Origin: Quercus robur
Lineage: Eukaryota; Streptophyta; Magnoliopsida; Fagales; Fagaceae
Direction of reading: 5' to 3'
Length of the DNA: 64,000 bases
Assembly: GCF_932294415.1 (NCBI RefSeq)
Contig: NC_065542.1
Location: 48,077,942 to 48,141,941 of the forward strand
A program made the translations under genes and the position numbers. A model generated the notes under the pieces. It was not told the origin of the DNA. It was given only the letters and a program-made list of their open reading frames with translations, and ran no database searches. Positions 59,393 through 64,000 of this stretch are shown piece by piece (position 1 is the first letter of the stretch; each line of letters begins with the position of its first letter).

Positions 59393-62300
59393 TATGGAAG
59401 TTGGTTTAGTTTGGTTATGACACTAAATAGACATCTGCATTTTAGTTCAAAATAAGCAAAATAAGAATCGAACTTTAAAATATTGATTGGAAGCCCAACT
59501 TCCTCAAACATAAACAAAGAAACATTAAGATTAAATGTAATTAGTAGAATTTTTTTTTTTGGGGGGGGGGGGGGGGGGGTGGGTGTGGTGTGGGGGGGAG
59601 TCAATAAAATTTTTTTATTCAACAAAATAGAACACAAATCCAGCAGACAAAACAGTAGTAACTCTACTAAAGACAGCATAAGACATAGCAACTTTAGCTG
59701 CTATAGACAGGTACAAGACAAAGAACATAAACCCCGTCTCCACACCAAAGGTGACGGTATATACTGGGGTTAAAATGAATCCCCTGACTTGGCCCAAAAA
59801 AAAAAAAATTATATATAAATTTTTTTTTGGAAACCTTAAAATAAAATTTGATCACCCTGACTCTAATTATTTTAAAACCTAGCTTAAATAAACTTGAATA
59901 TGATAATCTTAGTGCTACTTTCATAATAAAAGTTAAGGGGTAAGTTGTAACTGGTTTTTATCTGGACCCATAACTATCATCACTTTTTTTACTTACCTTT
60001 AATATCTTACCACCTAGATTTTGTTGTAAAATTTTTGTGAAAGTGTTTTGTTAGTAACACTACTCTTAAAAATATTTGATTTTATAAGAAAAAAAAATGT
60101 TTCCAAATTTTCGCTTATTCGTTAAAAAAAATAATAATAAAATAAAAACTCTTTGGGACTTCGGTATTAGAAGTGGAACGAAGTTGTTTTTCACTGCACT
60201 TTTCTTCTTTATTAGCAAAATATTATACCACCGATACAACCAACAAATTTATATCTACATTTGTGATTTTTTTCTCATTCTTTGTATTTCTCTTTCTCCC
60301 TTTTATGTTTTTCTTGATAAGATAAGTCTCTGATTCCAAAAGAATGACCGTCATGTATTAAAAAGCCATACTAGGTTCAAGACTCCCACTTGGGCTTATC
60401 AAAAAAAGAAAAAAAACTCCCACTAGGGGCAAAATCTACTTGTAAATTTGTAAAGCATTCCAAATAGTCCGGGCCACTGGATAAGGAGTTCGGTTCGGTC
60501 AAGTTTGGACAGAATAGAAGGAGTGGGTTTTCAATTTGTTCACCCCAAAGCCGACAGTAAAAGTGAGGACCCCTAAGTAAATCGGTTAAAGTTGGGTTTA
60601 TTCACTTCGGCAAGGAGCATCGGTTTGGGCTGGGCTTATCCTGCGGGCCAAAATGATAAATTGGGTCTTAAATTAAACTCCCAAACATTTCAAAAGAATA
60701 TATATATATATTTATATATATATAATAATAATAAAAAAAAAATGGCCCAATACAAAGTGAAACGAAGAATTTTCATTACCGTGGGGGCCTAAAAAGAAAA
60801 GAAATTTTTTAAATAACTAATGATAGGCCCATGCATTGCACAATTTTTTTTAAAACGTTTTTTGGGTAAATTAGTATTGTAATTATGGTGATGCATAGAA
60901 ACTCATAAGTATTACTATTTTTTGAAACCAAAGTATTACTATTTAAAATATTAAGTAAAATTAACGGTTAAAGATTTAATTATAATCCTAGAAAAAAAGT
61001 TATTGCTTTTGCTTCCAATAGTTGCGAATTAATAGGCATTATCAATGAAACAATGAGTAAAATTTTATTTCTATTATTTGAGTTAATAATATTACATAAA
61101 AGGTCAACAAAAATTTCTTAATATTTTAACATTATTTATATACACACACGCTTTTTTTGAGAAAAAATTATATATCACTTAGAAAGATTATTATCTAAAA
61201 TTTGAGACTATGCTATGATATATAAAATTTTAATATTACAATATTTATATCAATTTTTATGTGAACAAAAGAAAAAGACATGATAGTAAAATTTATTTAA
61301 TAATGAGATAAAAATTCTAGGGAAAATGAAACATCTAAAAAAAATTGTTTTTCTTTAAATGTAGAGCATCAAATTTTACCATGTATGTCAATAGTGAGTT
61401 TCAATAAGAATATATAAAAAAAAAAAAATGTAACCATTTTTTAGGAGGTTGCATTTGCATAAAATGGAGATGAAACTTCTTATTTGAAACATGAAATGAA
61501 AATGTTGTATGATTTAATGACGAACATAAAAAATTATAAGTCAAATATTGTATACGAAAATGTTGACATAACTATTAGAAACTTTCATATACATAGTGAA
61601 TTCCACAATCATTAGAAACTTTCATAACTATTAGATTACACATATACTACACAATTAAAGTACATTTTTTTACTCAAAAAAAAAAAAAAAAGAGTACATT
61701 TTCTACAAATATTTTTGTTAAACAAAATACTTTTTTTTTTTTTTGAGAATACTAAGGGCCCGTTTGGTACGAGTATTTAAATAACAGTTTTCAGTTTTTT
61801 TTTGGAAATACGTGTGGGTGAAAAAGTGTGTAAAAATGCATGTAATGTTGTTTAAAAATTGAAAACATGTGTTTAAAATAGTGTACCAAACATGGTTTAA
61901 GTATTTTTAACACATACACACAAGGAGGGGGAGAAGGTTTTTTTAAACAAAATACTTGAATAGCCTTTGGAAGGGGAATGAATAGAAAAATAAATAGGCA
62001 AATGAAAAATTAAGAATTAGTGGTTATAAATAAGAATAAAAATGTGAACTTAAATACCATACTAAAGAAAACCATTTATTTCATTCAAAACTTATAATTA
62101 TATGCCACGTTTCTAGTATTATGGCAAACATATTGACATTTACATATGATTTTTTGTCATGTGGCATTGTTTGTCCATATCATACCAATTAAATATAGAA
62201 ATTTGTCACATGTCATTGTAATATGCTTTGAAAATGAATAAGTGTCATTATAGGATGCATCCACCAGTTATGAAATCCAAATTTTATAATATATTATTGA

Positions 62301-62541
62301 CAGATAGATGTGCTATATAATTAAAGTTGGGTTATAGTAGTTGTGGTTGCACTAAGTGACTCGACTAGCTACACTTTCGAAAAGAAACCTTAAAGTATCC
62401 ATTAAATTTTTATCTCTTCCATCTCTTCACATTTACATAGTTTCAAACTTTTTTAGTCGCTCTTTGTTTTCTAAGGTTAGCCACGCTAACTCCTAGACCA
62501 GTGGAGCTTTTATGTTCTTCTCCACATACAAGTCTTAGTAG
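59393..62541. other. Intergenic, very AT-rich
   Basis: No gene is seen. There is a G run at about 59561-59579, a fold-back MITE at about 59935-60065, (TA)n near 60700-60722 and a Harbinger-type MITE at 61756-61897. Short ORFs carry no recognisable domain. Confidence 0.55.
61756..61897. mobile_element. Short PIF/Harbinger-type MITE
   Basis: The ends are GGGCCCGTTTGGTAC and, inverted, AACCATGTTTGGTAC, with TAA on both sides (61753-61755 and 61898-61900). It is 142 bp long. Confidence 0.65.
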
Positions 62542-63535
62542 TAGTGAAGTCAATTTCGTACCATACCGGCCGATACGACTGGTATTTACTGTGCCGGTAT
62601 TGAAACAAGGTTGTTTCGTGCTGAAAAAAATACCGGCCCATATCGGGTCATTTCGTCCATATCGAAGAAGATATTGGATTTTGGCCAGTAAATACATACT
62701 AGACTTGGGAAAAAAAAGTGTTTCTTTCTCACTCTCACCTTCCACCGACAACGATCTCTACATTCTCAACCTCAAGTCAGTGTCATGGACTAATTTTGGC
62801 TGTTGCTACTACATCTTCATCTTCTTCTCCTCTCTCTCTATCCGTCTAACTTTCTCTTTCCTCTCCCTTTTTCTCGATTTTTCAAAACTTTCAAACTGAT
62901 ATTTACTGCTTATTTTGCACGCCCAAGAAATAGATAGCAGATAGTTATTACTTTACATCTAGCATGTTTTGACTTTTTTTACCAAACTGATTAAATATTT
63001 AAAAGCCTTCTTATCACTTTTAATAAAATATTAATTTGATTGTTATTATTTTTTAATAAACGTATCTCTATTTTTTTATTAGTCTTGGACTAGAATTTCA
63101 GGTTAAGAATAGGGTCATTGATAATATAGAATTTCGATTAACCAACATTCGGGTGGCTTAGTTGGTAAGATACCGGGCCGGCAAGTCTCACTAGCTGTGT
63201 ATTGGTGCTCCTTATATCCCATCTCCATTCCAAACGGTCCAAAAGAATAATAAGTGAGTTTCTCACAGACTGGGAGTATGGAGTCTCGCTCGGAAGCTGG
63301 TAGGGTGCTACTATGGTCACGTCCAGGTAGGGAAGTCACATTGGTCGCCCCCCTCTACCCATTTTTTTTTCACCTAAAAAAAAATTATGAGATTTAATCA
63401 ATAAAATTTAATTAAATGAATATATATTTATTTTTAGCGGTAATTCTGTAATGGTACACCGGTATTGACCGATACCAAAATATTTCGTTTCCATGACCAA
63501 ACCGAAACGGGCTCTGATATAAATTGACTCACTTG
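62542..63535. mobile_element. hAT-type element with CCGGTATCGG-like repeats, 994 bp
   Basis: A perfect 8-bp direct repeat CTTAGTAG flanks it (62534-62541 and 63536-63543). The ends share GTCAATTT: TAGTGAAGTCAATTT at the left and, inverted, CAAGTGAGTCAATTT at the right. Subterminal regions carry ACCGGCCGATACG, GTGCCGGTATTG, CACCGGTATTGACCGATACC and similar. A SINE candidate is nested inside. There is no transposase. Confidence 0.85.
63145..63371 (+). mobile_element. tRNA-derived SINE candidate of another family
   Basis: GGGTGGCTTAGTTGGTAAGA fits a tRNA 5' half with an A box. The segment ends CGCCCCCCTCTACCCA followed by a T run, which suggests a pol III terminator-type end. I found no clear B box or target duplication. 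Confidence 0.4.
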
Positions 63536-63639
63536 CTTAGTAGCCCTTAGTGGCTGACTGCTTAGTGAATTTTTTTTTCTTCTTATTTTTAAGCCATTTT
63601 TCTTTTTCTTTCACGCTTTTTCAGTACCATAGACTATCC

Positions 63640-64000
63640 ATGGAAGCACTAGAAGGCCTAGGGAACAAGTTTAACCTTTCAAACAATGCGGAGAATGGTG
63701 TGAAATGTTTTAAGGAATCAATTTCCCCTTGTCTCCTACTAGTTGCTAAATTTGTGACCAAGGGGCCAGGTGGCAAACATTAAATAAGTGGCTACTTTTC
63801 GTCCCCTCTAGATAACACAAAAAAAGATTTTGAGATCAAAGACATGGGAGAAAATAAATTGTTCTTTGATTTTGAGGAAGAGTATGATCTTGTGCGAGTT
63901 TTGAAATATGAGCCATGGTTGTACAATAAACATCTAGTTATTCTCGAGAGGGTGGTAGAGAATGTTTGTATCTCTGCTCTTCCCTTCCAATTCTCTTCCT
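63640..64000 (+). pseudogene. DUF4283-type (LINE/gag-like) ORF, cut by the window edge
   Basis: From ATG 63640 the frame gives MEALEGLGNKFNLSNNAENG, then LVAKFVTK, a stop TAA at 63781, and in the same frame IKDMGENKLFFDFEEEYDLV, followed by VLKYEPWLYNKHLVIL. The pattern GEN..FF.F....D..RVL...PW...KHL is that of DUF4283, found in ORF1 of plant LINE-type elements ahead of a CCHC zinc knuckle. The in-frame stop indicates a dead copy. The rest lies beyond the window. Confidence 0.75.

Noticed and set aside
63145..63220. A tRNA gene
   Set aside because: Only a tRNA-like 5' half is present. There is no T-arm or acceptor pairing, so a SINE is more likely.

Overview
The window is nuclear DNA of a flowering plant, most likely a woody dicot. 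The evidence is GT-AG introns in AT-rich DNA, plant gene families (F-box/LRR protein, class 3 lipase with a GTPase-like domain, LRR receptor kinases) and a dense load of plant transposable elements. Several repeats resemble ones I associate with oak/chestnut genomes (Fagaceae), but that is an inference only. I see no prokaryotic, CRISPR, tRNA or rRNA features.

Layout. 1-7.4 kb: the 3' part of a decayed Ty3/Gypsy element of Tat type. It has pol on +, an array of seven 78-bp repeats, a decayed coiled-coil ORF on the opposite strand, and a putative 3' LTR. 7.67-9.36 kb: a Pack-MULE with long inverted repeats and a perfect 9-bp target duplication, carrying a beta-tubulin first-exon fragment. 11.43-12.61 kb: an intact F-box/LRR gene whose 3' end runs into a relic of exon 7 of the neighbouring lipase gene. 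15.7-30.2 kb: an intact 14-exon gene for a class 3 lipase/P-loop protein (1026 aa by my splicing), its introns filled with LINE, SINE, MULE, Harbinger and hAT insertions.

33.8-42.9 kb: a large imperfect palindrome. Two copies of a decayed LRR receptor kinase lie head to head around a 1.5-kb spacer, and each arm carries one transposon that the other lacks. 42.93-49.54 kb: a second, dead copy of the 3' half of the lipase gene, fused directly to the end of the right palindrome arm. It has lost exons 8-10, has exon 13 split by a 373-bp duplicated intron piece, and carries a nonsense codon. 52.4-55.5 kb: two small uncharacterised minus-strand genes; exon 2 of one is interrupted by a 1.5-kb hAT element with a perfect 8-bp target duplication. 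57.8-64 kb: LINE remnants, two more hAT elements with target duplications, a SINE candidate and a DUF4283-type ORF cut by the window edge.

Only the F-box/LRR gene and the first lipase copy look like clearly working genes; the 150-aa ORF at 52.4-52.8 kb is possible. Everything else with coding potential is broken or element-derived. The points most worth following are the receptor-kinase palindrome (possible hairpin/siRNA source), the lipase exon relic that seems to supply the F-box gene's polyadenylation signal, the Pack-MULE, and the hAT-interrupted gene.
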